Assembly (NCBI GenBank): GCA_021740025.1
Contig: JAIPAN010000003.1
Location: 1-19,405, forward strand
DNA length: 19,405 nucleotides
DNA from: Sphingobacteriaceae bacterium
GTDB taxonomy: Bacteria > Bacteroidota > Bacteroidia > Sphingobacteriales > Sphingobacteriaceae
Reading direction: 5' to 3'
The position numbers were made by a program, and so were the translations under genes. Under the pieces are notes generated by a model. It was not told where the DNA came from. It did no database searches and saw only the letters and a program-made list of their open reading frames with translations. Of this stretch, positions 7,653 through 15,331 are shown piece after piece. Every line of letters begins with the position of its first letter. The stretch's first letter is position 1.

Positions 7653-8357
7653 TTATCTATCAGTTCTGGTTCTTAATTCTTCGTTTATAAGCACTTTTAG
7701 TTCGTCATCTAGCTTTTCCATTTGCTCTTTACTCAACGAATCGTAGTAACCTCTAATACGTTTTTGAGGGTCTAACAAAACCAACATGGAAGAATGAATG
7801 ATGGTAGTAGGTTGCGCAGGATCAGGTAAAACATCTACCAAAAAACTTTGTTTTGCTAGTTCAGCAACTTCTGGCTGTGGGCCTGTGAGAAACGTCCAGT
7901 TTGCAGACTGAAAACCAGTATTTTGTTGGTAGCCCCGCAATGACGTGGGCGAATCGTGCCCACCATCTACCGAAATACTCACAAATTCCAACAAAGAATT
8001 TCGTTGATACTTTTTAGCGAAGTAATTAACTTGTTGGTTCATGTTAGCACAAAACACCGTACAGCGGGTATAAAAAAAGTTGACCACAAAAATGCGATGT
8101 GTTTTAGCCGGAAAATTAAAAACTGCACTATCTTGGTTAAGTAGCGTAAAATCACGAACAGTGTGGTAAAGTGTGTCGGGAATTTTTACCCCCCGTTTGG
8201 TATGAAAGGTACTAGCTACTTGTTTAGATCCAAAAAATGGTAAAGATTTATAGCGATTTTTTCCCTTAACCGTCAGCATCCAATATAATAAGCCCGGGAA
8301 CGCCAGAATGGTTACCAGAATTAAAATCTTTTTTAAAGTAAATTTTGGGAAGCGCAT
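7653..8357 (-). CDS. SCO1/SenC-family copper chaperone for CuA assembly
   Basis: A 234-residue protein with one N-terminal membrane anchor (about residues 9-30) and a periplasmic thioredoxin-like domain. The copper ligands of SCO proteins are present: Cys99 and Cys103 in FFYTRCTVFC, and His188 in IIHSSM. The usual Pro after the second Cys of the CxxxC site is Ala here. SCO proteins deliver copper to, or reduce the cysteines of, the CuA centre of oxidase subunit II, and a subunit II gene with a CuA site lies in the same array. The ATG shares one base with the stop of the subunit IV gene (TAATG), which indicates translational coupling. The next gene, DUF420, follows after 12 bases. Length and layout are normal for the family. 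Confidence 0.95.
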   Translation of the reverse strand: MRFPKFTLKKILILVTILAFPGLLYWMLTVKGKNRYKSLPFFGSKQVASTFHTKRGVKIPDTLYHTVRDFTLLNQDSAVFNFPAKTHRIFVVNFFYTRCTVFCANMNQQVNYFAKKYQRNSLLEFVSISVDGGHDSPTSLRGYQQNTGFQSANWTFLTGPQPEVAELAKQSFLVDVLPDPAQPTTIIHSSMLVLLDPQKRIRGYYDSLSKEQMEKLDDELKVLINEELRTRTDR

Positions 8358-8695
8358 TAATAGGTTTGAAGGTGAATATATTTACCTTCTATGAGCATGA
8401 GAACAATAAAATAAACAATAAAAATCAAAGAAAATACTATACTAGCTTTAAATGCAAATTTTTCGAATTTAAGGTGCATGAAATACGCAACAATATAAAA
8501 CGCTTTTACAAGTGTTAAACTGATATAGGCAAAATTACCAACGCCGTGTGATACTATGCCTTTTGGAATAAGGTAAAGCGCAATGAAAAATTCTAAGGCG
8601 GTAATAGCTAACAGATAAAAGAATACTTGCCAAATTTTCTTTTTGGTCATGCTTGCATGCTCGTGAGCATGTTCTTGTGCGTGTTCTTCAGACAT
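8357..8695 (-). CDS. Cytochrome c oxidase subunit IV (prokaryotic COX4 type)
   Basis: A 112-residue protein with a His/Glu-rich N-terminus (six His within the first 14 residues), then three transmembrane helices (about 23-43, 52-73 and 81-103). This is the size and layout of the prokaryotic subunit IV of caa3/aa3 oxidases (CyoD/CtaF-like). The FMHLKFE motif at about 72-78 is typical of the family. The subunit is thought to stabilise the complex and carries no redox centre. It is positioned 13 bases after the first-listed subunit III and overlaps the sco start by one base. The His-rich leader is cytoplasmic if the usual topology holds and resembles the one on subunit I; copper or other metal binding is possible but not shown. 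Confidence 0.92.
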   Translation of the reverse strand: MSEEHAQEHAHEHASMTKKKIWQVFFYLLAITALEFFIALYLIPKGIVSHGVGNFAYISLTLVKAFYIVAYFMHLKFEKFAFKASIVFSLIFIVYFIVLMLIEGKYIHLQTY

Positions 8696-8708
8696 ATACT
8701 TTTTAATA

Positions 8709-9398
8709 TTATACTAAATAAAAGAAGGTGAAAACGAAAACCCAAACTAAGTCTACAAAATGCCAGTAAAGGCCTACTTTTTCAACCATTAAATAAGAGC
8801 CTCGTTTTTCGAAGGTATTGGCTAAAACCATGCCTAAAATAATACAATTGATAACCACACCGGTAAATACGTGGAACCCGTGAAAACCAGTTATAGTGAA
8901 AAATAAGTTGGCAAACTGAAGTGCCCCAATCGTATCTATACCAGTGTATGTTGCCGGAAAACTACCCCACCAATACCCCTCATGGTGCAAATGGCTCCAC
9001 TCTAAGGCTTGGCAGCCCAAGAACATAAATCCACCAATAATAGTCCAAATCATCCAGGTTACTACTTCTTTTTTAGCTTTACGATGACCAGCTTCTACGG
9101 CCAATACCATAGTTACCGAGCTCATAATTAAGATAAAAGTCATAATACCCACAAACACCAAGGGGTAACCCTCATCGGCAATTCCTGGAATAGATTGAAA
9201 TACATGATCGGGATCTGGCCAGGTAAGTTTACTAAAACGCTGAGCGCCATAATAAATCAAAAATGCAGAGAATGTAAACGCATCTGATAATAAGAAAAAC
9301 CACATCATTATTTTGCCATATTCTACCTCAAATGGCGATTTGCCTCCGCTCCAGGGGCCTGTTTTTACGTGGTCAAGTGGTGATACCTTAGTACTCAT
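8709..9398 (-). CDS. ctaE: Cytochrome c oxidase subunit III (second copy in transcript order)
   Basis: A 229-residue protein with about six to seven hydrophobic helices. Family signatures are FEVEYGKIMMWFFLLSD near residues 23-39, TITGFHGFHVFTG (about 168-180) and a C-terminal WHFVDLVWVFVF (about 213-224), all characteristic of subunit III of heme-copper oxidases. Subunit III has no metal centre; it binds lipids, supports proton uptake and protects subunit I from turnover inactivation. It is the longer of two adjacent subunit III genes, which are separated by 23 bases. The two proteins are clearly different (229 against 191 residues and low identity by eye), so this is an old paralogous pair and not a recent duplication. 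Such pairing is usual in Bacteroidota oxidase operons. Confidence 0.95.
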   Translation of the reverse strand: MSTKVSPLDHVKTGPWSGGKSPFEVEYGKIMMWFFLLSDAFTFSAFLIYYGAQRFSKLTWPDPDHVFQSIPGIADEGYPLVFVGIMTFILIMSSVTMVLAVEAGHRKAKKEVVTWMIWTIIGGFMFLGCQALEWSHLHHEGYWWGSFPATYTGIDTIGALQFANLFFTITGFHGFHVFTGVVINCIILGMVLANTFEKRGSYLMVEKVGLYWHFVDLVWVFVFTFFYLV

Positions 9399-9421
9399 GT
9401 AGGAATTTTATTTGAAAAAAA

Positions 9422-9997
9422 TTATTGGTTCAAAAGTAAGAAAACATATAGATAAATCCATAGTATATCTATAAAATGCCAAAAAATGGAGGCCGTTTCG
9501 AGGCGGAATAAATTGTTTGCTTGGGGTATGTTTTTAAGCGCACCAAGCCAAGCTGTCAATACCATCATTAATCCGGCAAATACGTGTACCAAATGGGCTC
9601 CGGTAAATACATAAATAAACGATTGTGAGGCATTGGGGTTTACAAAATAAATGCCTTGGCCAATTAGTGTTTGCCAAGCACTAAGTTGCAACACAAAAAA
9701 ACCAATACCCAAACCCATGGTTAGCAGTAAATACATTTTTTGTTGCTTCAATTGCAAGCGTTTGGCCGATAGATAAGCCATGTGCATCGTAATGCTACTC
9801 AACACAATTAGTAGGGTGCTTAATTTAAATGCCTGCGGTAAAATAATTTTTAAGCCTCTAGCTACACTTCCACCGGTATATACAATAAAACCGCTGGTTA
9901 ATGCAGCAAAAAGCATAAATGAAGAAATTACGAAAAGCCAAACCAAAAACTTTTTGGCCTTAAAATTGATTTTATCTTGTTCAGTCATTGGAGCCAT
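9422..9997 (-). CDS. Cytochrome c oxidase subunit III-like protein (first copy, short form)
   Basis: A 191-residue protein with five predicted transmembrane helices, starting at ATG 9997 (an ATG at 9988 is possible). It carries FTGAHLVHVFAGL (about 129-141) and the C-terminal FWHFIDILWIYLYVF (about 171-185), both subunit III signatures, but lacks the first two helices of long subunit III forms, as in CyoC-type proteins. It is expected to pack against subunit I or to form a second subunit III-like module. It begins nine bases after the ctaB stop, so the heme synthesis and structural genes are interleaved on one transcript. Why this lineage keeps two subunit III proteins is not clear from sequence. 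Confidence 0.93.
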   Translation of the reverse strand: MAPMTEQDKINFKAKKFLVWLFVISSFMLFAALTSGFIVYTGGSVARGLKIILPQAFKLSTLLIVLSSITMHMAYLSAKRLQLKQQKMYLLLTMGLGIGFFVLQLSAWQTLIGQGIYFVNPNASQSFIYVFTGAHLVHVFAGLMMVLTAWLGALKNIPQANNLFRLETASIFWHFIDILWIYLYVFLLLNQ

Positions 9998-10006
9998 GTA
10001 TAAAAA

Positions 10007-10873
10007 TTAAGAAATTAAGTCTATTAATAAGCCTATTTGTACAAGGGGCAAATATACAAAAGAGACATACATCATGTGTCGTGCCGATGCAATATCTAAT
10101 TGCCTAAACAATTGAATGGCCGTATAAAAAAAATACAAGCCGACAGCAAGTGAAATGAAGGCGATACTGTTCCCGCCAATGTGGTACAGTGTGGGCATTA
10201 AACTCACCGGAATCAGCACCATAGTGGTGAGTAAAATAATTAGGGCACTTGTTTTATCGGGTTTGGTGGTGGGCAACAAACGGAAACCCGCTTTTTTATA
10301 ATCTTCATCTAAAACCCAAGCAATAGACCAAAAGTGTGGAAACTGCCATACAAACTGAACCAAAAACAAAATGATGGGTGTCCAAGAAATGGCCGGATTT
10401 TCAAATGCCGCAAAATAGCCAATAAGTGGGGGTAATGCCCCAGGTATGGCCCCAAGAAAAACCGCAATGGGCGATTTTCGTTTCATGGGGGTATAAATAA
10501 ATGCGTAAAAAAAGATGGAAAACACAGAAAGTACGCCGGTTAAAAAATTCAATCGCACCAAAATTAGGGTACCTATAATGCTCATAAAAATACTGAGTAC
10601 TAGGGCTTGCCCCGTGGTCATCCGTCCGGCAGGTATAGGCCGATCGGCAGTACGTTTCATTAATTTATCTAAATCTTTCTCTATAATCTCGTTGAAACCA
10701 TTGGCAGCAGCCGTTACCAGAAAACCACCCAGTGTTAAAATTGCCCAGTTTGTCCAGTTTACAAAACCCTGTTCTTTACTACCTATTAAAAAAGAAATGG
10801 AGGCAGAAAATACCACCAAGAAACTTAAGCGAAGTTTCACCAACTTGGCAAAATCGGATAAGAAATTAGACAT
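10007..10873 (-). CDS. ctaB: Protoheme IX farnesyltransferase (heme O synthase)
   Basis: CtaB/CyoE transfers a farnesyl group to heme B to give heme O, the precursor of heme A. The 288-residue protein has about nine helices and both UbiA-superfamily metal motifs: NxxxExxxD at N61-E65-D69, directly followed by the family-specific MKRTADRPIPAGR, and DEDYKKAGFRLLP near residues 202-214. The Glu in the middle of the first motif replaces Asp; this is a conservative change. The first eight bases of the gene overlap the end of ctaA, so the two heme A pathway enzymes are translationally coupled. The product of CtaB is the substrate of CtaA. It is unrelated in detail to the UbiA-like protein at 1178-2035, which lacks an intact first motif. 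Confidence 0.97.
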   Translation of the reverse strand: MSNFLSDFAKLVKLRLSFLVVFSASISFLIGSKEQGFVNWTNWAILTLGGFLVTAAANGFNEIIEKDLDKLMKRTADRPIPAGRMTTGQALVLSIFMSIIGTLILVRLNFLTGVLSVFSIFFYAFIYTPMKRKSPIAVFLGAIPGALPPLIGYFAAFENPAISWTPIILFLVQFVWQFPHFWSIAWVLDEDYKKAGFRLLPTTKPDKTSALIILLTTMVLIPVSLMPTLYHIGGNSIAFISLAVGLYFFYTAIQLFRQLDIASARHMMYVSFVYLPLVQIGLLIDLIS

Positions 10874-11927
10874 GACTTGCCTCCCCTACTTTCCGAGCAC
10901 TTTTTCCTAAAGCCAATACTACATAGAATTGAGCACCAAATAATAAACTAGCAAATACAATATGTAAAGCTTGGGCAACTGGCGGCAAAGCAAAATATGC
11001 CAATGAAATACCTAATACTAGTTGTGCTCCTAAAAAAACGAAGGTGTAATTTATGGCACGTCTAGCTTGTGATTTTTCGGCATACTGTTTTACCAAGCGA
11101 CGCTCCAAAGCAAAACTTAATGAAATAACTAAAATGGTTAAACTTCGGTGAACTTTAAAAAAATCTGCTTTATCTACCCAAAGTTCTCGGCCAGTATTAT
11201 TCATTAAAGAAGCAATGGCATCTATTTGCTCTCGTACTTCGGTACCCAATATAATTTGCCCAATAGTCAATACAAACAAAAAGAAAGCCATAACCTTTAT
11301 TGTACGATTTACGGGAAGAGCAACTTTTTGGAAATTTTTGGCATCGTAATAGGTATACATACTGATGGCGATAATGGCCAAAGCCACTAGCATATGAACG
11401 GTAACCACCCAAGCCAGTAAATTGGTAGACACCACAATAGAACCCAACCAAGCTTGGAAACCAATTAAAAACACATTGAATACGCTCAAAAAGAAAATAC
11501 GTTTCCTAGTTTTTAAATAGGGAAAAGAGAAAAAAACCGCCCCCAACAAAAACAAACCGCAAATAGCCCCAATTAACCTATTTATATATTCGGTCCAGGT
11601 TTTGGTGACGTTAAATTCTTCGGGCAGTAAAATGCTTTTGTCTTCTCTAATACGCAGGGCCAAATCGCCATAGCCCAATACATCGAGTGTTTTAGCAAAG
11701 CGTTCGTTTTTAGCTACTCTGCCGGCTACATATTTTTCTTGATAATTGGCAGGCAATTGCGAAGCAGAGGTTGGCGGAACGTATTGATCAAAACATTTCG
11801 GCCAATCTGGGCAACCCATTCCCGAGCCTGAACTACGAACTACACCTCCAGCCAATATCACCAAAAATAAGCTGATAATGCCTAACAGGTTTACTCGTAG
11901 AAATCGTTTTTCGGCTGCTGAATGCAT
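10866..11927 (-). CDS. ctaA: Heme A synthase (CtaA/COX15)
   Basis: CtaA oxidises the C8 methyl of heme O to a formyl group, giving heme A for the aa3 oxidase. The 353-residue protein has eight helices in two four-helix halves. N-terminal features include GGVVRSSGSGMGCPDWPKC, with the Cys39/Cys45 pair in the first extracytoplasmic loop. Candidate heme ligands are His178 (VTVHML), His260 (KVHRS) and His322 (ALHIVF). Where many CtaA/COX15 proteins have ExxHR in the first half, this one has E113-YI-N116-R117, so one of the four expected His is Asn. This may be the normal form in Bacteroidota. A loop of about 60 residues follows the Cys pair. A hairpin with a T tract ends eight bases before the ATG and may lower its expression relative to the oxidase subunits. 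Confidence 0.95.
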   Translation of the reverse strand: MHSAAEKRFLRVNLLGIISLFLVILAGGVVRSSGSGMGCPDWPKCFDQYVPPTSASQLPANYQEKYVAGRVAKNERFAKTLDVLGYGDLALRIREDKSILLPEEFNVTKTWTEYINRLIGAICGLFLLGAVFFSFPYLKTRKRIFFLSVFNVFLIGFQAWLGSIVVSTNLLAWVVTVHMLVALAIIAISMYTYYDAKNFQKVALPVNRTIKVMAFFLFVLTIGQIILGTEVREQIDAIASLMNNTGRELWVDKADFFKVHRSLTILVISLSFALERRLVKQYAEKSQARRAINYTFVFLGAQLVLGISLAYFALPPVAQALHIVFASLLFGAQFYVVLALGKSARKVGEASHV

Positions 11928-11935
11928 GGTGCTAT

Positions 11936-11988
11936 AAAAAATTTAGGGTATCGGTAAGTTCAAAAAAACTTAGGCCAGATACCCTAAA
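11936..11988 (-). terminator. Hairpin plus T tract between subunit I and ctaA; terminator or attenuator
   Basis: On the plus strand the arms TTTAGGGTATC (11942-11952) and GATACCCTAAA (11978-11988) pair perfectly over 11 bases. Inside them TAAGTT (11955-11960) and AACTTA (11967-11972) form a second six-base stem around a six-base loop. On the minus strand the structure is followed at once by six T (11941-11936), which is the form of an intrinsic terminator. It lies 18 bases after the subunit I stop and eight bases before the ctaA ATG. Partial termination here would yield more act-ctaC-ctaD message than assembly-gene message. A role as a 3' stabilising hairpin is also possible. Confidence 0.75.
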
Positions 11989-12006
11989 CACAGGTGGTAT
12001 TCTATC

Positions 12007-13962
12007 TTAAGCCTTTTTAGTAGGCGTTGTTTTTTTCTTTGCCGCAGACTTTTTAGCAGTTTTTGCTGCTGCTTTAGCTACTGGCTTAGCCGCATCTACC
12101 GATTTTTTTGTTCCTTTAGCTGCATACTCTGCCTGTAAAAGCTCTGCTTCTGCATTGCCCTCAAAATCATGCGCCACGTTTGAGCTCATTGTTTCTGAGA
12201 ACGGTGTAGTTTGCGGAATAAAATCTTCGTTATGGCCTGGTTTGCTATAATCGTAAGGCCAACGGTATACCGTTGGAATTTCTCCTGGCCAGTTACCATG
12301 TAAATGTTCTACCGGAGTAGTCCATTCCAAGGTATTCGAATGCCATGGATTTTGCGTGGTTTTCTTACCATAGAAAATAGAATGGAAGAAATTGTACAAG
12401 AATGCCAATTGGGCCAATGCTGCTATAATGGCAGCCCAAGTAATAAATACGTTTACCGTTAACCATTCTTTCATAAACTCAAATTCGGTAAAGGCATAAT
12501 ATCTACGAGGCACCCCATCTAATCCCATAAAGTGCATGGGGAAAAATACCAAATACGCACAAACAAAAGTTATCCAGAAGTGTAAATAACCAAGTTTTTC
12601 GTCCATTTCACGACGGAACATTTTAGGGAACCAGTGATAAACACCACAAAGCATTCCGAAAATAGCCGCAGAACCCATTACCAAGTGGAAGTGGGCAACT
12701 ACGAAATACGTATCGTGTAAGTTGATATCTAAGGCTGCATTTCCTAAGAAAATTCCGGTTAAACCACCAGAGATAAAGAAGGAAACCAAACCAATAGCAA
12801 AAAGCATAGCCGGAGTAAAACGAATGTTTCCTCTCCAAAGCGTAGCCAAATAGTTGAATGTTTTTACTGCCGATGGCACCGCAATAATTAAGGTGGTAAT
12901 CATAAACACACCACCCAAGAACGGATTCATACCGGTAAGGAACATGTGGTGACCCCACACAATAAACGATAATACCGTAATACCAATTAAAGAGTACACC
13001 ATGGCATGGTAACCGAATATTGGTTTACGAGAATTGGTAGCAATTACTTCAGAGGTAATACCCAATGCAGGCATCAATACTATATACACCTCTGGGTGAC
13101 CCAAGAACCAAAATAAGTGTTGCCATAAAATTGGGCTACCCCCTTGGTTAGGCAATACCTGCCCTTGCATCACAATATCAGATAAGTAGAAACTGGTTCC
13201 AAAACTCCGGTCGAAAATTAACAATACCACCGCTGCAACAAGCACCGGGAAAGATAAAACTCCGGTTATGGCAGTTAAGAAAAAAGCCCAAATGGTTAGA
13301 GGCATTCTCCATAAACTCATACCTTTAGTACGCATGTTTAATACGGTACTGATGTAGTTTAAGGCTCCCATTAAAGAAGAAGCTACAAACAATACCATAC
13401 TAATTAACCATAAAGTCATACCCAGGCCCGAACCTGAAATTGCTTTTGGCAAGGCCGATAAAGGGGGATAAACCGTCCAACCGGCACTAGCAGGCCCACT
13501 TTCTACAAAGAAAGATCCCATCATAATGACACAGGCCAAAAAGAAAAACCAGTATGATAACATGTTTAAGAATGGCGAAGCCATATCTCTTGCTCCTAAT
13601 TGCAAGGGAATTAATAGATTACTAAACGTTCCGCTCAAACCTGCAGTTAATACAAAGAATACCATCATGGTACCGTGAATGGTTACCAAGGCTAAATAAA
13701 AATCGGGTTTAATACGTCCACCCTCAGCCCATTTACCTAAAAAGGTTTCTAAAATTGGGAATGATTTATCTGGCCACCCCAATTGTAAGCGGAACAATAC
13801 GGATAAAAACATGGCAATAACCCCCATAATAATCCCTGTAATAAGGAATTGTTTGGCAATCATTTTATGATCTTGACTAAACACATATTTAGTCAAAAAG
13901 GTTTCATGGTGATGACCGTGATCGTCGTGGTGTACTGCTGTATCGTGTGCTGTGCTTGCCAT
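12007..13962 (-). CDS. ctaD: Cytochrome c oxidase subunit I (A1-type heme-copper oxidase) with Lys/Ala-rich tail
   Basis: The catalytic subunit reduces oxygen to water and pumps protons. The 651-residue protein has a His-rich leader (about 7 His in residues 7-19), then twelve helices. Ligands are visible: His96 and His426 for low-spin heme a, His424 for heme a3, and His289, His338 and His339 for CuB. The motif GHPEVY (288-293) gives the His-Tyr crosslink and Glu291 of A1-type enzymes; Lys367 in SAVKTF marks the K channel. The last helix ends near residue 530, and a cytoplasmic domain of about 120 residues follows. Its final 36 residues (616-651) contain 13 Lys among Ala, Thr and Ser, a low-complexity tail unlike ordinary subunit I. 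It lies eight bases after subunit II and before a terminator-like hairpin. Confidence 0.98.
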   Translation of the reverse strand: MASTAHDTAVHHDDHGHHHETFLTKYVFSQDHKMIAKQFLITGIIMGVIAMFLSVLFRLQLGWPDKSFPILETFLGKWAEGGRIKPDFYLALVTIHGTMMVFFVLTAGLSGTFSNLLIPLQLGARDMASPFLNMLSYWFFFLACVIMMGSFFVESGPASAGWTVYPPLSALPKAISGSGLGMTLWLISMVLFVASSLMGALNYISTVLNMRTKGMSLWRMPLTIWAFFLTAITGVLSFPVLVAAVVLLIFDRSFGTSFYLSDIVMQGQVLPNQGGSPILWQHLFWFLGHPEVYIVLMPALGITSEVIATNSRKPIFGYHAMVYSLIGITVLSFIVWGHHMFLTGMNPFLGGVFMITTLIIAVPSAVKTFNYLATLWRGNIRFTPAMLFAIGLVSFFISGGLTGIFLGNAALDINLHDTYFVVAHFHLVMGSAAIFGMLCGVYHWFPKMFRREMDEKLGYLHFWITFVCAYLVFFPMHFMGLDGVPRRYYAFTEFEFMKEWLTVNVFITWAAIIAALAQLAFLYNFFHSIFYGKKTTQNPWHSNTLEWTTPVEHLHGNWPGEIPTVYRWPYDYSKPGHNEDFIPQTTPFSETMSSNVAHDFEGNAEAELLQAEYAAKGTKKSVDAAKPVAKAAAKTAKKSAAKKKTTPTKKA

Positions 13963-13970
13963 AAACGTTT

Positions 13971-15296
13971 TTAGTTGTTAGAAGTTAATGCTACTTGAGC
14001 AGATGTGCTAGCAGAAGCCATTTGGAGTTCTTTTTTCACATCGTCGTTATAATACAATGGTTGTTTAGTTAACCATTCTTGATATTCTTTTTCAGAAACT
14101 ACACGCACTTTCACTTGCATGTTGTAGTGTCCGGCTCCACAAATTTTCGCACATAATAAAATGTAGTCGAATTTTGGATCGTTTAATTTTCCACGCATTT
14201 CTGCGGTAGTGTATTTAGGCGTAAACTGGAAATACGTTGGCATTCCCGGTACTGCATTCATTTGCACTCTAAAAGTAGGAATGTAGAAACTGTGCAAAAT
14301 ATCTTTAGAGCCAATAGTGAAACGTACCGAACGATTTACGGGCAAAACAATATCGCCAGCTAAACGATCATCCCAACTTTTTTTATCGGTAAAATCAATA
14401 CCTAAACCATTGGTAGGAGAAATCAATTTATAATTACGAGTACCAATTTGGTTATCCGCACCAGAATAACGAACAGACCATTTAAATTGCTCACCGGTAA
14501 CCTCTATTTGAAGGGCCTTTTTTTGATCCGAATCAGAAATATTGGTAATTCCTCTCCAAGTAAAGAAACCCAATAACACCAACACGGTTAACACAATAGC
14601 CGGAGCAATTGTCCATAAACGCTCAATGGCATTGTTATGTGGATAGAAATATGCTTTTCTTTTTTCGGAACCTGCATAACGAACAGAAAAACCAAATAAT
14701 AAGAGGTGAGTGATGACAAAAACTATTGTGGTAATGATGACTGTAATGTTAAACATGAAATCAATACGTTCACCGTGCTCGGTACCAGAAATGGAATTAA
14801 CCATGGCACCTTGGGTGGTATACGACCAATAAGCGCCATATAAACCTACCACCAATACAATACCTAATAAAACAGCTTGAATTCGATGCCAATTGATTCC
14901 CTTCTCTTTACCCTGAATACTGCGTGTTAATTCGTATGCTTTTAACGACCTGCCAATGATGGCGATGAAGGCGCAAAACAAGAAAAATAATAAGAAATAG
15001 TAACTGAATGATTTGTAAATAGGCGTATAATCGGGCGCAATTTTACCAATTTCAACGGGATTTCCTTGGCCATCGCCTAGGTTCCACGATAATTGAGTGG
15101 TATCAACATCTGTACTAATTAATGTTGGGCTTGCAGGACTAGCAGCCGCTGCAGTGCTTGCGGTATCCATGGCAGAAGTCATAGAAACAGCTGTAGTATC
15201 TGTTGTTTGCGCCTGTACACTAATGGCACTCAACAATGCTACAACTAGTACTAAGCTATACAATAAAGGGCTTTTGAAAAAATTTATAACTCTCAT
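13971..15296 (-). CDS. ctaC: Cytochrome c oxidase subunit II with CuA site and extra membrane helices
   Basis: Subunit II accepts electrons from cytochrome c or the ACIII heme subunits. From ATG 15296 it has 441 residues; an in-frame GTG at 15311 would add five residues before the signal peptide. After a signal peptide (ending VQA-Q, residues 1-29) comes a Thr/Ala/Ser-rich stretch (to about 68), then four hydrophobic helices (about 97-115, 140-158, 181-203 and 228-247), against two in classical subunit II. The cupredoxin domain holds the CuA ligands His335, Cys382, Cys386, His390 and Met393 (CAKICGAGHYNM). The residue between the cysteines that is usually Glu is Lys here; in known structures that residue binds CuA through its backbone carbonyl, so function need not suffer. 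No heme c domain is fused. It follows actF after 35 bases. Confidence 0.96.
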   Translation of the reverse strand: MRVINFFKSPLLYSLVLVVALLSAISVQAQTTDTTAVSMTSAMDTASTAAAASPASPTLISTDVDTTQLSWNLGDGQGNPVEIGKIAPDYTPIYKSFSYYFLLFFLFCAFIAIIGRSLKAYELTRSIQGKEKGINWHRIQAVLLGIVLVVGLYGAYWSYTTQGAMVNSISGTEHGERIDFMFNITVIITTIVFVITHLLLFGFSVRYAGSEKRKAYFYPHNNAIERLWTIAPAIVLTVLVLLGFFTWRGITNISDSDQKKALQIEVTGEQFKWSVRYSGADNQIGTRNYKLISPTNGLGIDFTDKKSWDDRLAGDIVLPVNRSVRFTIGSKDILHSFYIPTFRVQMNAVPGMPTYFQFTPKYTTAEMRGKLNDPKFDYILLCAKICGAGHYNMQVKVRVVSEKEYQEWLTKQPLYYNDDVKKELQMASASTSAQVALTSNN

Positions 15297-15331
15297 TTTC
15301 TTATCGAACACTAGGTATATTTCGTTTGCTA

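Noticed and set aside
10515..10910. 131-residue plus-strand open frame
   Set aside because: It is antisense to ctaB and the end of ctaA, which are strongly supported. It has no start signal or family resemblance.
12623..12958. 111-residue minus-strand frame within subunit I
   Set aside because: It is out of frame inside a well-conserved part of ctaD (CuB and heme ligand region). The Trp/Cys/Tyr-rich composition is typical of a frame-shifted reading.
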